The translations under genes were made by a program, and so were the position numbers. A DNA stretch of 64,000 nt from Theristus sp. LFF4_11 (lineage: Eukaryota > Nematoda > Chromadorea > Monhysterida > Xyalidae). The stretch covers positions 1 to 64,000 of the forward strand of contig JASANC010002876.1 of assembly GCA_030248135.1 (NCBI GenBank), read 5' to 3'. The notes below the pieces were generated by a model. That model was not told the DNA's origin, ran no database searches, and saw only the letters and a list, made by a program, of their open reading frames with translations. Below, in pieces: positions 1 to 22,101 of this stretch; the first letter of the stretch is position 1; each line of letters begins with the position of its first letter.

Positions 1-3000
1 TGCTGTCCATGGCAGTTATTGCCTGTTTTTATGGTTCCTTTGTGCAGTCATCATCGCACTACTGAACACACACGCCCGGAACGGAGGTGCTTCGTTAAGC
101 GTTCATGTTGGACTACAATTGCGTGCATTTCCGGGCTACGTCTGGTCTGGTCTGTCTGACGAAGCTAACGATTTTTAACGCTTCAGTTTGCGCATAAATG
201 ATATTGAGTGTTTCCTTGTGGCTGTCTGTGTTTGTGTGTTCGCGAACGAAAAGACTGCTCTGAAAAATGTGCCTCGTTGTATAAGAAGCCGAAGACATTA
301 GACCGAACTGACTGTATTAGTTCGGCTGCTTGCACACGCATGTCCGCCGCTCATTTGGGAGTGATATCGATTCAATTGTGGCGCAGCACTGTACTTGTGT
401 GTGTGTGTGGTGTGGTGACATGCTTTGTTCGTTGTGCATTTCATGCGCACGACTGACAGTCTTGTGTGGCCGGTGTCTATATTTATTGGCACGCAGCCCA
501 TCATAGCAGCTTCATCTGGCGCTCATCCGTGTCGCCACCCCCGGCTGGCAACAACATTGTGTCGCTAATGTGAATATAACAAGCGACGTTGTCTGTTTAA
601 GGCAGTGTGTTCCTTTGCACCGTATAGCGTATCGTCTCAACCGTAAATGTTGCCCTCTCTTCAGTGCACTTCAGTCTATCGTCGTCGTCACATTCAATGG
701 CTCGTGCGTGTGTTTCTACGCGGTGTATGTGTGTGTACATGTCTTTGAGGTATGTTTCTTTCATTCAGCTTGTCCGTCCATAGTATTGCATAGTAAATAG
801 CAATGGAACCGTGTACACCGCAGCATTCTCTTGCCCTCTCCCTTAGCTGACAGCTTTGCGTCCGATTTCGTGCGTCGATGCTGACCACTGCAGCAATGAG
901 CTCTTGGCCTGTGCTCGTGGCTTGTTCTTATCTTGCCATGACTAACCAGTAAACTGGGAGCTGACTACCACTCCATGGTGCTGTTGTTTGTTTCTCCACG
1001 TCTACGCTAGTTTCTATGTCGGTTGTGCCTATCATCCAAACTCTAATTCTAATCCAACCAACCGCCCATACCAACCACTAAATTCCAATGCAACCTCCAG
1101 ACGCGCTGCTGGTCCGATTACGAATGGCTTGTTACGGCTTTATTTTGTTTCTTTTTCTTGTTCAGTTGTTTCATTCAGCCAGTCAATGCGGTTTAGCTTC
1201 CTCTCACCACTCTCTCACAACCTGACTGTACTTGTTTGTTTGTTTTCAAAGTGACACAGAAATGACCAACAAGCCTAGAGGCTGTGAAAAGGCTAGAAAG
1301 CCAGGCGCGCATTTCCTGTTTGCCCAGCATTTCCAGTCTTGTTTGTCTTTTAGTACGTTTCGTTTACCATCGAAATGAAGAGGTGCTTCGAAATCTTTAC
1401 ATCTGAACGGCGACAATTATTGTATCAATATTCAATAATCAGTCCAACATTCGTAACTAACATCAGTATGACGAGTCAACTCACCGAGGTCCTCTACTTT
1501 GATCGCATTTTTGATGTAACAGTTCTGATGTCGGGCGCAGAACCAATGTGAGCGGACTAGGGCATTGGAATCGACAACGATTACTTGTTATCTCACAGCT
1601 GGTTTGTTTGCTTTTTTGTTTCGTGTTTTTAACTTCCAATTTCAGTGTGTTTGCGAATTTGCGAATTCTGTCGCCTGTGGTTTGTAGCGCCAGGGTGAGA
1701 TATCGCTGATTCGTTTTATGATTTTTATGAAATTAAAGAAGTTATCGTTTGTGCATAACACACCCGAAGTGGTGCTCTGGCTGCTGGGTACCAAGCGAGA
1801 CACAGTTTATTCTCAGCAGTGTGCTATGTATGCCTACCCCATCCATTTCGTTGTCACTGATATAGGCAGCTCATGCTCAATTGACGCCGAGCCCTAACGT
1901 GAGCTTAGAGAGAGCGACAGAGTGCAAGCTGCGATTGCACTGGGCACACCAACCAACACACCACTGAATGTGCGGCACACGCAAACACAGGCGCGCGTAT
2001 CGCTGCTGGCAGCAGAGTTATGCCAGATTGGCACGTGCTCTGTGCATATACGCACGTGCGCATTATACAGTCGCACATTGCCTCGAGCCATGGTTACCAG
2101 CGTTGTGTGTGCGCCAAAATGCACATTCACCAGCTCCAGTGCCCCGTCCCCCTCTTTTTCGCTCGGCTCATTGCGTGCGCTGAGCATTATGGACGAAGCG
2201 AGCGGCCGCTGTTAGTACACACGCCACTGTGCACTGAACGTTTGACGAACACGCGACGCGACCGAGTCCGTTTAATTGGGCGTATCACGTGTATTTGTTG
2301 TTATTGTGCTGCTGCATTGTTGCTGTTGTTTCGCAAGTGCCACACGACCACGATGTCATGGATGCTTTGAATTGTACACAGTGGCAACGGCCAATGCTGC
2401 GTGAATGCAATGCTCGGCAAATTCGCGTGCACTTTTTGCTGAAGATATTGAAAGTGAAGAACAGCAGGTGCTCGAATTGACTGCCCGTTTCGTTTTGAAG
2501 CTTTTTCCAAGTTTTTTTCGTCGTTCTCCATGCTTCCTGTGATTTTTACATCACACCAACAAATTACGTCGACAGAATAAATCTAGTGCTTGACACGCAA
2601 ACTGTTCCACATCCACTTGCAAACAAGAGTTGCACTCGAAACTCACCCTACGTACCAAAGCAGCGTTGCTCTGTCTACTTATTTACGCCTGACGATTTGC
2701 AGTCAGTTGTCCACTGAGTGGCACTGAACACACGACGGACGAGTGCAAACACGCAACACAGCGTTTATTATGGTGTTTTCCGAATTTTCAAGCAGCGGCA
2801 GCAATACATTAATGGATTGAGAGAGCAAGTGCGTGAAAAAACCATTCCTGCATCGTTCAACCGAATAACGCGGAATAAAGTTTTTTCCCGCTGGATTGAC
2901 CGGATAATGTATATTCGTTCGACGGTTGTCTAACCGACCGGATGTGTTAGTCCAATCAAACATTATCACCGCAGTGAAGTTGACAAACCTAAAAAAAGTA

Positions 3001-4218
3001 CACAGAAAAGTGTGGCGGTCGCTGGTGTCGCATGTTGCAAACGGTGCGTTCTGAAGAATGCACTTCGTTGCGTGGTTGGTGCAATCGAGGACGCAGCTGC
3101 GATGCCACTGGCTTACAATCACAATAATAACACAATAGTCGGCACAATATTTCATCTGCTCTCTGGACCGTACGCTGCACTGCCACATATTTGTCATTTT
3201 TTCTTCAAACCACCAGAAATATTTCGAAAGTCGAAGTCAAGTTTGTGGCCAAGCCGTTTGCCGAAGCGCGGAGCTGCATGTTCTATTACGTTGCTTATTA
3301 TTTTCACAGAGACTGTTTTTGCTGGCTGACTAAAAAACTGAATACCGTTATACAACTGCTTTGCCTCTGCGTAGCTACAACTCATCGTCTGTTATTTCAA
3401 GTGTTTGTCAATGACTCATTGAGAACAGCATAACTGTATTGATGTGGAGAGAAATTCTATCTGGATACTTTCGAATAAAGCCACCATAGTGCACCATTCA
3501 ACACCGTCGCAGATAACATGCACCATTCAAGTGCACTTGATTACACCGTCACTTCATTTCCACAAAAAAATATACGATACATCATTGTTCGTTTGGGGTG
3601 CGTGTTTTCACACATGTTAGCAATCGGCTGACTGCATCGACTGTGCACAACGAGCGGACTGACACTGATTGACTGGCAATAACCGCCGAGCACGTGTATG
3701 CGACATTCTCGAACGTGTGTACACACGTTTCTGCTGGTGACGCATGCTCTCCGTGTGTATCGATCACACTTGCCAATATGTAGAGCATTTCATCCGTACA
3801 CACACGGACACAAAGTGTTCTGTTTCGCCGTGCAGCCTCTCTTATGATGCTGATCTCATAACACAGCACACATCAAGCAGCCGTCGCACTGACTGTGGAA
3901 ACTGAAGAATACCATGCTAAATAATATTGCATCGGCTTTATTCGATTTCGAATTGCCGTCGTCCCATTGACAACACTGCCGATACACTTAGCAGCGTGCT
4001 GTACAAGCTTGACGAGGCACTTTCCCCACAGCAAGACCGCAACCAGAAGAGGCTTTCGTATGAATTTATATCGCCATTATAATATTTCCATCACGCTTAC
4101 TTGCACATAACCGGACACTCACGGCAGTAGCACTTTGTGGCGTTGTGGCATAAATTAAAGCATACACTACGTACGCGCGCATATGTAACCAGCAATTGCG
4201 TTATACCGCAGTGGCGTC
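1..4218. other. no supportable gene; upstream region of ABL
   Basis: Open frames here are short, overlap on both strands and show no recognisable domain. A TG-rich microsatellite lies near 399-410. The stretch around 1.9-2.3 kb is somewhat richer in GC, but its roughly 100-codon frames occur on both strands and look like chance. The region may carry 5' untranslated exons or the promoter of the ABL gene that starts at 4219, but no TATA box or initiator could be assigned with confidence. Confidence 0.5.
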
Positions 4219-14534
<10,316 letters not shown>

Positions 14535-14557
14535 CACCGGCAATAACACAAGCACTG

Positions 14558-14667
14558 TACAGTCCATTTGGAAAATATGACCGGACGTGATGAGCAACCA
14601 ATCAGCGCTGAGAACTGCTCTTCAGCAACCAATCAGCTGGTTGCGTATATTAGCGAGATAGACTGTA
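14558..14667. repeat. TACAGTC-type MITE in ABL 3' region, copy 1
   Basis: Begins TACAGTCCAT and ends GATAGACTGTA, so the ends are short inverted repeats bordered by TA as in Tc1/mariner elements. It lies 24 bases after the ABL stop codon, hence probably in the 3' UTR. The second copy is at 31755-31866 in RAB6 intron 5. Confidence 0.7.
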
Positions 14668-16135
14668 CGTGTACGTGACGTCACGACGCTGTCACTTACT
14701 ATGATGCGTGCACTCGATTGTATCACTCGAATGCGACGCCACCAGCATGATCAAGCGCAGCGTCATTGCAATGCCCAAAAGCACACTCACCCCCCGGCTT
14801 GTCCGTTTTTCTCTGGTTGCCAGTTTTCTTTTATTTGCATCGAATTGAAAGTTTGATAAGCACAAATGAAAATAACACTGCTAGTCAAAATCAGTGCGCA
14901 CCTTATGTTCTAACAGCTTTTATTTTTTTGGCGATGTGCAGTAACTAGTTTCAAAATAACTTCCATATCATTTGGTTTTATTTTTATTGTTCGGTTTTTT
15001 GTGCTCCGGACTTTAGTGGCTGCTTTTCTTTGTGAGTTTTAGCTAGAAAAGAATGAATGTGGTAACTTACAGTATTATTTTTTGTTTTCACAAAAAAAAC
15101 TGTCGCTCAACCGTGTTGTGTTGTTGAAATGGTTATTTTTCATTCCACTCACTGGTACATGTATCTACTATTTTTATCTGCATGTAGAGCTTGTTTCAAT
15201 AACTTCAGCAACAATGTTTCCTTATGTTGTTTTCAGTGCCCTCTTGTCAATGTTGTTTCAGCTGCTTTTCTTAAACTTGCCTGCACCTATTTCGTTTTAC
15301 TTCTTGTTCGTTATAATCGTTATCTCATTTGTATGCAACACATGTCCATTCCGTTCTTTTTTGGTTTGTTTCTCCTCTCTTAAGCATAACCAATCATCTA
15401 AAAAGTATCGTTTTTACAAAAATAACATTTTTCTGCTTCTTGAAATGTTTTCTATTTTTAGCCCGCAGCTTTCATCTGTTACACATGCACTTTTTTATAT
15501 TCTCACTGAAGTTTTGAGTAAATCATAATATTCGACTGCAAAACTGAACGGCGTCACGTTGTACATTGCTTTATTTATTTTTGTTATTGTTTTAGTGTTG
15601 TTTACAGCTTACAGGTCACATGAGTCGTTTTTGTTTTTTTGTTGTAATTTTCTAATTTGTTCCAAAACCAGTGAGTTCGACAAAAATTGCGATGCCTATA
15701 CATGATTCAATCCAGGAATAAAAAAACACAACTGACAGTATTAGAACCGAACTGTTTTGGTATTTGGAAACAAAGTTGCCGTATTTTTGTGTGAAACCAA
15801 ACGGTCGTTTCATGAATTGTTCACAGCAAGTGAAAGTAGCAGTTTTGGTGTCAGCAATCCTAAATTGATGAGGTGTCAAGATCAAAGCTAAGATCAAACC
15901 CTGCGATTAATAATGGTTGTTGCCTATGAAGAAGAGACGGGGCTTGGGGCGAACGCTTGTTAGTCGCCAAGAGGTTCTGAAAGTTCATGCGTACGCAGCT
16001 CGCACTGGTACATCTTGGAGTACTCTGGCTCTGTCGAACAACGCTGCACTGAATGGCACCTGACACCAAAAAAATACCATAAGCTAGCGACAAAATAAAG
16101 TGCTCATGATTTGAAAAGTTGGCTGCACAAAACAA
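14668..16135. other. T-rich intergenic stretch, no supported gene
   Basis: Follows ABL and probably includes part of its 3' UTR. An open frame of 148 codons at 15082-15528 (+) encodes a very hydrophobic protein, but this is what T-rich DNA gives by chance, and no splice context or known family supports it. Confidence 0.5.
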
Positions 16136-16796
16136 TCAAATGACAATGAAGTCAAGTGGTGCGACCGTTCGTTTTCCGAATCGTGCCTGCGTCGTGAACG
16201 AGCGTCCAAAGCGAGCGCCGGTCGACCAGTTCTGTTGAATATGTTTTTTTATTGTATTTGGAGCAATGGAATGTTGTTGTTTTTTTCAATTATATGGATG
16301 TGTTTATCATGAAACAACCGAATCATAAACGCAATGGCGTTTCTAAACTCACGCGCTTGCCGAAACGAATCTTGGTGCCCCAGGCACGGTTCAGTTGCAC
16401 CAGGCGGTCGTCGGCTGAAACAAAGAACCACACGCTGCCGCCAAACCAACAAACCAATCAGTATTGTTGCAAGAAGTTTTCTGCTTGTTGTTGCAACAAG
16501 ATTCTCTCGGATGGTCTCAAAGTTCAAACTACATACATTCGGACCTATAAATTCGTAACAGGCAAGCAATCAGTCAATTTGCTGCCTTTAAAGTTTGCTC
16601 ACGGATCGGCCCAACCTGCTCGATACAAACAATCGGCATGGTAGAGCTCAAATTTTTGAATTCACGAAGCGGACATGTTTTCCAGGTTTACCGTTATGCA
16701 AGACGCCCGTTGAAACGCACCATCAAAGTCAGCAGACGCAGCCAGCAGCAGGGCGCACACGACGCAGAGAACGGCAAGCACACGACGCATCGGCAT
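16136..16796 (-). CDS. RFamide-type neuropeptide precursor, 3 exons, 77 aa
   Basis: Secreted prohormone that would be cut to amidated peptides. Exons (minus): 16796-16721, 16414-16353, 16231-16136; phases 1 and 0 match and the total is 78 codons with the stop. The start MPMRRV opens a signal peptide with a hydrophobic core (about residues 6-21). Exon 2 ends with AWGTKIRFGKR; exon 3 reads NWSTGARFGR, then SFTTQARFGKR, then an 11-residue tail. Each unit ends in Arg-Phe-Gly followed by a basic cleavage site, so the products would be AWGTKIRF-amide, NWSTGARF-amide and SFTTQARF-amide. This is the layout of nematode FLP and other RFamide genes, but I cannot place it in a named subfamily. The short gene is ignored by length-based ORF calls because each exon is under 100 bases. 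Confidence 0.85.
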
Positions 16797-17437
16797 GGCG
16801 CTATCGAGCATTTCGTTCTCACAGTTGCTGTGTGTGTGTCGCAAGAATTCGAAGTTTAGAGTGGTACTGCGGAGACAAAAACGAACCAACCAATGCAACA
16901 ACACCGTTATGGTGAAACGATAAACGCGCGGGTGTCTTTCGCTCTCGTGCGAGTTAATGACTTGCGTAACGGTGGACCATACAACCTGACCTGCGCACAC
17001 CTCTTGCGGCGTCATCTGAGCTGTCGTCGTGCGCCCGTGTAATTGTACACTCCGAATTAGGTTGCGATTGTGACCAAACATCAATTAGCAAGCGCCCGAG
17101 TGCAGCTGCTGCTTCTCACCATGCAAGACGGTGGGCGTGTGGAAACAGTGGAAACGCGAAATGCGAGCGCAGACTGCGAAACCTGATTTGCATGGATAAC
17201 GACGTTTCACATGACGCCACCACACCAGCCCTTGTAATTATTTACTGCGGTACAATACGACGCACATATGTGCTAGATGACTGCTTACGGCCGGAGACGG
17301 ACGGTGGCAAATCGGATTGCACAAAGCACCCAGAAATATCCAGTTTTGTTGCAAATTCAATTCTTCTGCACAACTAAAAGTGTTATATCTGTAGGCAAAA
17401 GACTGAACCATGCCGTGTATTTCGTGATCATGACGCC

Positions 17438-17600
17438 TACAGTCAAACTCTAAAAAGGAATCAGCTGATTGGTTGGCGGTCGCGTGATGTTATGTTTTCT
17501 GTGCAAACCAAACTCCGCCCCCCCGCAATGCCTGCACAGAAAACATAACATCACGCGACCGCCAACCAATCAGCTGATTCCTTTTTAGAGTTCGACTGTA
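17438..17600. repeat. perfect-arm foldback element, TACAGTC ends
   Basis: Arms of about 65 bases (17438-17505 and 17533-17600) are almost exact reverse complements, separated by about 27 bases that include a C-rich run. The termini TACAGTC and GACTGTA with flanking TA fit a Tc1/mariner-type MITE. The arms contain CAGCTGATTGG, also seen in other TACAGTC elements of this window. Confidence 0.85.
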
Positions 17601-18040
17601 TGCTGTTGTGGCCTGAAAAAAATGGTGTGCAAGCACTCAGCAGCTGCTTGTCGCCGGCAAACTCGCAATCAGCAGTGATTATGAGCGAACTGCTGCCCGT
17701 TTCCTCCATTGGGTTCATGTAAAAGAAGCAAGACTAAACTGTTTGTTTCGATTCGCTGTCGGGGTTTGAAAAAACGTTAGATTTTCAGCAGTCCACATTA
17801 TTCACATCAGCTTTGTTTTTGCTGACAAAAACTCCCCGTATCCGCAATCGTATCCTACGCGACAGTTGCAGACGATCAACAACAAATTACAAAACAGGAT
17901 AAAGATAAATTGATAGTGTGGATCTGCTGCATTTTACTGCATACCATGGAACACACACACACTCCCTTCAACTTTTCTCGGTTTATTTCGACTTCAGATA
18001 ACAAAACACTGCTTTGGACAAACACGTCACAACAATTAAG

Positions 18041-18111
18041 AGGCATTCATGAAGCGCGTAGCCTCGTTGTCACACAGCAACGCGTCACTACATGCTGCTT
18101 CATGAAAGTGG
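18041..18111. repeat. foldback hairpin MITE, copy 3
   Basis: Shortened, more diverged copy of the palindromic family, about 70 bases downstream of the SF3B6 stop codon. It keeps the GCATTCATGAAGC start and the GCTTCATGAA end, while the inner part is rearranged. Confidence 0.7.
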
Positions 18112-18182
18112 TTTTTAACAGACATCGATTGCTTTCACACAAAACATGAAATAAAAGTGAACGAAATGCCGTTGCAGTGGGA

Positions 18183-19337
18183 TCACCGTGGCGTGCGCAG
18201 GGGCGTTTTGTCCTTGATGTCGCCACCCAGGCCGTACTTGTCTTTCACTTGCTCCAGTTGCTCGCGCTGCTTCTCCGTGTCCATTCGCTTGTACGCCTGT
18301 AAGCCGCAGTTTGCCGGGCATACATTGCATGATAAAACCGATTTCGTTCTCAGGACAGGTTTTTTTGCATTCATCAGAGCTGACTGTGAAAAAATATCCA
18401 TTAAAAGTTTTTCCTCAACGTTTCAGTAATCTTTTTTGAAATCGCGATATGGTCCTAAACTCTGGAATTTTTGATTATGGTAATGTTACTATCATTGAAA
18501 CTGAAAACAAACATTGTTCCGGAATATGGGCGGCGGGCCCATTGCCTTATGAAACCATTTTCAAGAAATTTCAACGAAAATTGACTGACAAATTAACAAA
18601 AACTACTTTGTTGGCCTGATAATAGAGCACGACCAGGTATCGATTGCACACGTTGAAGCCAGACAAGTGATCGCACGCGTTTTTTGCGTCGAATATGTCT
18701 TCGTAGACGACGAATGCCGTGCCACGAGTCTCCGGCGTTGAACCACTGAAATTGAAACGTTGCGTTGCACAGTGATCACAATGGAACTGCTGTTCCGTGA
18801 ATTCAAAAGTCCAAATTCAAACGTCAGAACAAACGAATTGTTTTTGATTGATTCATATTCGTGATTCATTTTCCACACAATTCGTACTGTGGATGAAGCC
18901 GAAAAATGAAATTTGAATGAAATGTGAAAGCTCTGCACTCTTCAAGATGCTGAAAATGATCGCAACAATTCTGATTTTTAATAGTGGACTCGATTTCATC
19001 CAAGCTTCAGCCCCAGCGGGTGATTGCACTGCAGCGCAGCTTCAGCCCCAGCGGGTGATTGCACTGCAGCGCGCAGGCTGAGCTATTTTTTGTTTGCTGT
19101 GCCGTCTCCGTCAATGAGTTTTTCATGACAAAGGCCCTACGACAAAATGGCAGCAAATGAATAAGAAACAAATGAAACAATTAATTTTCCTCACATGCGA
19201 ATTTGCCTGATCGCTCCATATTTTCCAAAAATATCGTACATTTCTTCGTTCGTTATTTTATAAGGCAAATTCTTGATGAATAAAATGCGATTCACTTCCG
19301 GCGGCAGCCGTACGTTGCCCTTTTTTGACATTGCCAT
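18183..19337 (-). CDS. SF3B6: splicing factor 3B subunit 6 (p14), 131 aa
   Basis: Nuclear RRM protein of the U2 snRNP SF3b complex that contacts the branch-point adenosine. Exons (minus): 19337-19195, 18745-18607, 18296-18183; they sum to 132 codons. Matches to the family include [19 protein letters not shown], the RRM1-like block [19 protein letters not shown] and [20 protein letters not shown]. The C-terminal helix follows as [21 protein letters not shown]. Length is close to the usual 125 aa, the extra residues being a tail after KYG. The start MAMSKKG is chosen because human p14 also begins MAM; an ATG two codons later is possible. The nearest neighbour, the RFamide gene about 1.4 kb downstream, is on the same strand. 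Confidence 0.97.
19004..19076. repeat. tandem duplication of ~36 bp in SF3B6 intron 1
   Basis: A unit of about 36 bases containing CAGCCCCAGCGGGTGATTGC is repeated twice head to tail with almost no difference. The likely cause is recent slippage or a short tandem duplication. Confidence 0.85.
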
Positions 19338-19609
19338 TTTCCAGTTATATCTCTTTGCCACACACAACGAGTGAGCGAGCTGTTCGGTGGGTGTCGGTCT
19401 TTGCGTGAGCTGAGCAGGACTGAAGGAAAGGAAAGGAAGGGGAGGGAGGGGAAGTTAAGCTGATGTAGGCTGTAGCACTAGTAGCAGTAGCGAAAGCGGG
19501 ACCGCGGGTGAGGGGGGTGTTTGCCTAATTTTAGAGGGGGGGCGGGGGCGGCGGGGGGTGTTAAACAAAAATCGAATTTTTTAGTCATAGTTGTTCTAGG
19601 GGGGGCGCC

Positions 19610-20594
19610 TAGGGTTGTTACAGTATGGGCGAACAAATAAGGCAGTCCTTGTGTTCTCCATCAAGGCGGAATCCATCGCAGACTAGGAGTTGTCTTTTTC
19701 AAGAATGCTAAGATAATTTCCAATCGTGTGTGCAAAGCAGAGACAATGAACAGAATAGCACGAAGAATTAATGAGATTAAAAAAACACGTCAAATTTGAC
19801 ACACAGTTAGGTTTCTGAACGTTCTACCTTCTTTCATTCAAATTTCGCGCGCTCCTTCCACCCTGAAAAAAGCTGCCATGTTTACTCGGCCATTCCGTAA
19901 ACAAAAATCAATTTTTTAAAAGTGATTAAAAAAAACAAAAATGCTGATTTTTTTTTTAATTCGAAAAATTTTCCTCTAATATGCTCTGAAAACCTCAATT
20001 TTGGCACAATTTTTCGAAAGTTCAACAAAAATTTTCTTTGATTATACCTCGTAAAACCTTTAGCAGTCGATTTTGGGCCGTTTTACCGACTGATTTTAGG
20101 CTTCGACAACATCTGCGATGAAGTTTTTGAGCGTCCCAAAGCTTAGCCTACCATTTCCGATGCAGATAATGTGACGATTCGCCTCGCAGAGCGTCCGATT
20201 GTGCTCGCTGCTCCGTTTGCAAGCGCTACGTTGTCTGGTTGCTGCTTCGTGTCGTGTCGTCGCGACACCATCAGAAGAATTGATCGAATTTCAAGGCGGT
20301 ATGTTTGTCTTCACTTTAGCATTAGCTTAGCTGGGGACAATTAGTGACGTTTTGGAGGTCAAAACACAAGAAGAGGCATGGTGACGGTTTGGAAAAGGGG
20401 TAATTGAGGTCACCAAAACAAAATCTGCAAAGTTCCGCCATACGGGAGTCATTCGGGAGGCGCTTGCATATCATATGTGGTTCTTCGGACTCCCTGATTG
20501 ATTTAGCACAACTTTGATTTTTGAAATTTTTAAAAAAAAAAAATTTTTTTTTTAAAAACAAAAATGACGATTTTTGTTTTTTTTAACAACCCTA
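19610..20594 (-). mobile_element. hAT-type MITE interrupted by a second element
   Basis: Read on the minus strand this is a copy of the roughly 740 bp element found intact at 44328-45066. One terminus, TAGGGTTGTTA, sits at 19610-19620 and the rest resumes near 19901, because a separate element with TTACAGTATGG...GTAA ends (about 19619-19900) has inserted between. The other terminus is AACAACCCTA at 20585-20594. No transposase is encoded. Confidence 0.75.
19619..19901. mobile_element. TTACAGTATGGCCGAATAA-type element, copy 1
   Basis: Ends are inverted repeats (TTACAGTATGG on the left, CGGCCATTCCGTAA on the right). Related sequence lies at about 48695-48920 (SGSH intron 3) and 61612-61862 (intron before the last exon of the 59.5 kb peptide gene). 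Non-coding. Its position inside a hAT copy shows it moved later than that copy. Confidence 0.65.
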
Positions 20595-21135
20595 GCTTGG
20601 ACGCTCAAATTTAGATTGCGAGGCGAATCATCAGCTTATCTGCATCGGAAATGGTAACGGTAAGCCAACCTTTGGGGGTACTCCTTCAAAATACGGGTCC
20701 GCTCAAATTTCATCGCAGCGCGCTGATTGATGGCTCAAATGAAAGCCCTCGTTCTGCTGAGTAATCCTGTGTATGGGTTTTTTGAAATTCAAAAATTTGA
20801 AGAAGTTATTTGAATTTGAAATTTTAGATAGAGTGGGTCTGTGGTGAGCTTGTCAAGTGCACTGAATGTTGTATTTATGTGCTTGATGGATATTTATGAT
20901 GGATACCGTTCACATGATTGCATGAAACAGTCATACGTCTGAAATTGGTGCCCACGGGTTACGGTAGCGGCAGTTTTGGGTCTTGACACGAAGTTGCAGA
21001 AAACCACTTTGTTTCTTGGGAATAACAGTAATCAAAATGCAATGCATTTTTGGCACGGTTCAAAAGGCCAAAATCCATACAAAAATAATTGTATTTATCA
21101 GCTAACCGTGCCGTAGGCACGGGTCAATTGGCTAG
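20595..21135. repeat. mixed hAT-MITE fragment, palindrome-related repeat and Helitron 3' end
   Basis: 20595-20690 resembles the middle of the hAT MITE. 20880-21010 resembles the unit inside the 45-46.5 kb palindrome (GGTTACGGTAGCGG, TGGGTCTTGACACGAAG). 21036-21135 is a Helitron-like 3' end with the hairpin CCGTGCCGTAGGCACGG and a terminal CTAG at 21132-21135. Confidence 0.6.
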
Positions 21136-22101
21136 TCTATCCAAAAAAATTTCTCAGACAGCTATTTATCTGAAAAATTTTGTCTTCGAAAACATAAAAT
21201 GACTCAATTTTTGACCAAAATTGACCATTTTTGCTCGTAATTCTTATTCTTGAAAATTTCGGTAATTTTAGGTTCGTACGGATTGGAGGTTGTTTGCAAG
21301 ATTCGTGGTTTGTAGTTTTTTTGATGCCGGAACTTTTATTAGCTTGGTTCGTTTAAAGTTTTAGTTTGTACGGTGTACACAACGCACACACACGCTGGTT
21401 GTTTTAACACAAAAGCTGAGTCAAAATCACGTCCACCAGGATAAAGACAAGGACAACAGAAATGGTAAACGTAGAAAAGGCAAACAAAATGCTTTTTACC
21501 ATCCAGGACATTCGCACAATCAAACTGGTCAGCAAACAGCAAACGGCCGCTGTTCGAAGTCTGACGAAATATGCATTCCCGGCCAGCAATAAATTGGTGC
21601 GGTTTTGCAATTTCAAAGAATTGTGACAGTGAAATTCGACAAAAACAGAAAATGAAACGGAATTTCAGCCATTCTTTGCGTTCGTGAACGAAGAGCAGTT
21701 CCCGCGAAACGGCTGGACCGTGTTCAATGCGGTGGACGAATTCAAGTGAATGGTGTGCCATTGCGATTTTGCGGTTTTTTAAAGCAAAGCGTGAGCGTGA
21801 TTTGCGTATGATTGAGTAAAATTGCTGATGTCCCACTGCGAAGGTAGAAGCCATGCGCTTCTCGAGGCCGTGCGGTGCACAGTGTCGCATTGCGGTACGC
21901 ACCCCATGGCGACAAGCACGCTCCTTTTTTACCCGTTTTACTTTTTTCATTCTGGATTCTTTAACTGACGGCCGTCTGTCGCACTGACGAGCCGTGGGCG
22001 AACGACACGGCACGACACGACATGCGTCCCCCTCTTGACAAAGCCGCAATCTTTTCATTAGCGAACGCGCCTTGACATGCTCAGGGCGTCCCGAACGACA
22101 C

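Noticed and set aside
2703..3197. 164-codon minus-strand frame upstream of ABL
   Set aside because: No family resemblance, irregular composition, overlapping frames on the other strand.
15082..15528. 148-codon hydrophobic frame after ABL
   Set aside because: T-rich DNA yields Phe/Leu/Ser-rich frames by chance; no homology, no splice partners.
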